Shown here piece after piece: positions 6,309 to 6,425 of a DNA stretch of 6,425 bases; within the stretch, counting starts at the first letter, position 1, and every line of letters starts with the position of its first letter. The notes beneath the pieces are model-generated. The model was not told where the DNA came from. It did no database searches and saw only the letters and a program-made list of their open reading frames with translations. This DNA comes from Rhodobacteraceae bacterium UBA3087 (GTDB taxonomy: Bacteria > Pseudomonadota > Alphaproteobacteria > Rhodobacterales > Rhodobacteraceae). Made by a program: the position numbers and the translations under genes. The stretch covers positions 1-6,425 of the forward strand of contig DFBF01000252.1 in assembly GCA_002367285.1 (NCBI GenBank). Reading direction: 5' to 3'.

Positions 6309-6425
6309 ATGAAATTCGCCTATACCATCGCGCCGGGGCGCGGAGAGACCAACCTATTGCTGGCCGATGTGGCCGGGGTCATGACCTCGGCTGGGCTGCG
6401 TGTCTGTGGGACGGTTCAAATTGAT
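6309..6425 (+). CDS. DUF2478-like protein, 5' end only
   Basis: The frame is open from the ATG at 6309 to the window end, giving 39 residues. The sequence starts MKFAYTIAPGRGETNLLLAD and goes on to a segment ending LRVCGTVQI. An initial beta-strand, a Gly-rich APGRGETN loop (8-15), an amphipathic helix and a second strand ending in GTVQ look like the start of the DUF2478 family. This identification comes from recognition, without a search. Some DUF2478 proteins have been annotated as 3-dehydroquinate dehydratase, a label I would not trust. The family is often seen near molybdenum uptake or molybdoenzyme genes, which fits the position after nap, but its function is not established. The loop resembles a P-loop only loosely, lacking the GK[ST] end. 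The AAGGA site 6 bases upstream supports the start. The gene lies beyond the nap terminator, so it may have separate expression. Confidence 0.65.
   Translation, partial: MKFAYTIAPGRGETNLLLADVAGVMTSAGLRVCGTVQID

Noticed and set aside
1..6425. Mobile elements, CRISPR arrays, RNA genes, long repeats
   Set aside because: Read through on both strands, the window is tightly packed with operon genes and no inverted or direct repeat set, transposase, tRNA or rRNA sequence was recognised.

Overview
This window holds most of a periplasmic nitrate reductase (nap) operon, all on the + strand, in the order napF (3' part), napD, napA, napG, napH, napB, napC. A strong hairpin terminator follows, and then the first 39 codons of a different gene. 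The DNA is GC-rich with GC-rich third codon positions. The presence of both napGH and napC behind napFDA, and the protein sequences themselves, suggest an alphaproteobacterium, probably a denitrifying or nitrate-respiring Rhodobacteraceae (Roseobacter-group) organism. That placement is inferred from recognition and was not tested by a search.

Layout: bases 1-464 are the end of napF, a cytoplasmic polyferredoxin. napD (458-727) overlaps it and encodes the chaperone for the NapA Tat signal. napA (746-3247) encodes the Mo-bis-MGD/[4Fe-4S] catalytic subunit with an intact Tat signal, four cluster cysteines and the molybdenum-ligand cysteine. napG (3284-4147) and napH (4147-5070) encode a Tat-exported four-cluster ferredoxin and a four-helix membrane quinol-dehydrogenase partner. 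napB (5092-5520) is the di-haem electron donor of NapA. napC (5552-6250) is the membrane-anchored tetra-haem quinol dehydrogenase. A GC-rich hairpin with four T follows at 6265-6293. From 6309 to the window end is the start of an apparent DUF2478-family protein.

How the genes work together: NapC and the NapGH pair take electrons from membrane quinol and pass them to NapB. NapB reduces NapA, which converts nitrate to nitrite in the periplasm. NapD and NapF act in the cytoplasm on maturation of the NapA precursor. Gene spacing is short throughout (overlap, 18, 36, 1-base overlap, 21 and 31 bases), so one transcript is likely. No promoter is visible, so it must lie upstream of the window.

All genes complete within the window look intact. 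I see no mobile element, CRISPR array, tRNA or rRNA, and no stretch over 300 bases without a gene. The core is a well-known system and I found no convincing undescribed one. The points most worth a second look are the long C-terminal tail of NapG and the DUF2478 gene starting 15 bases after the terminator.
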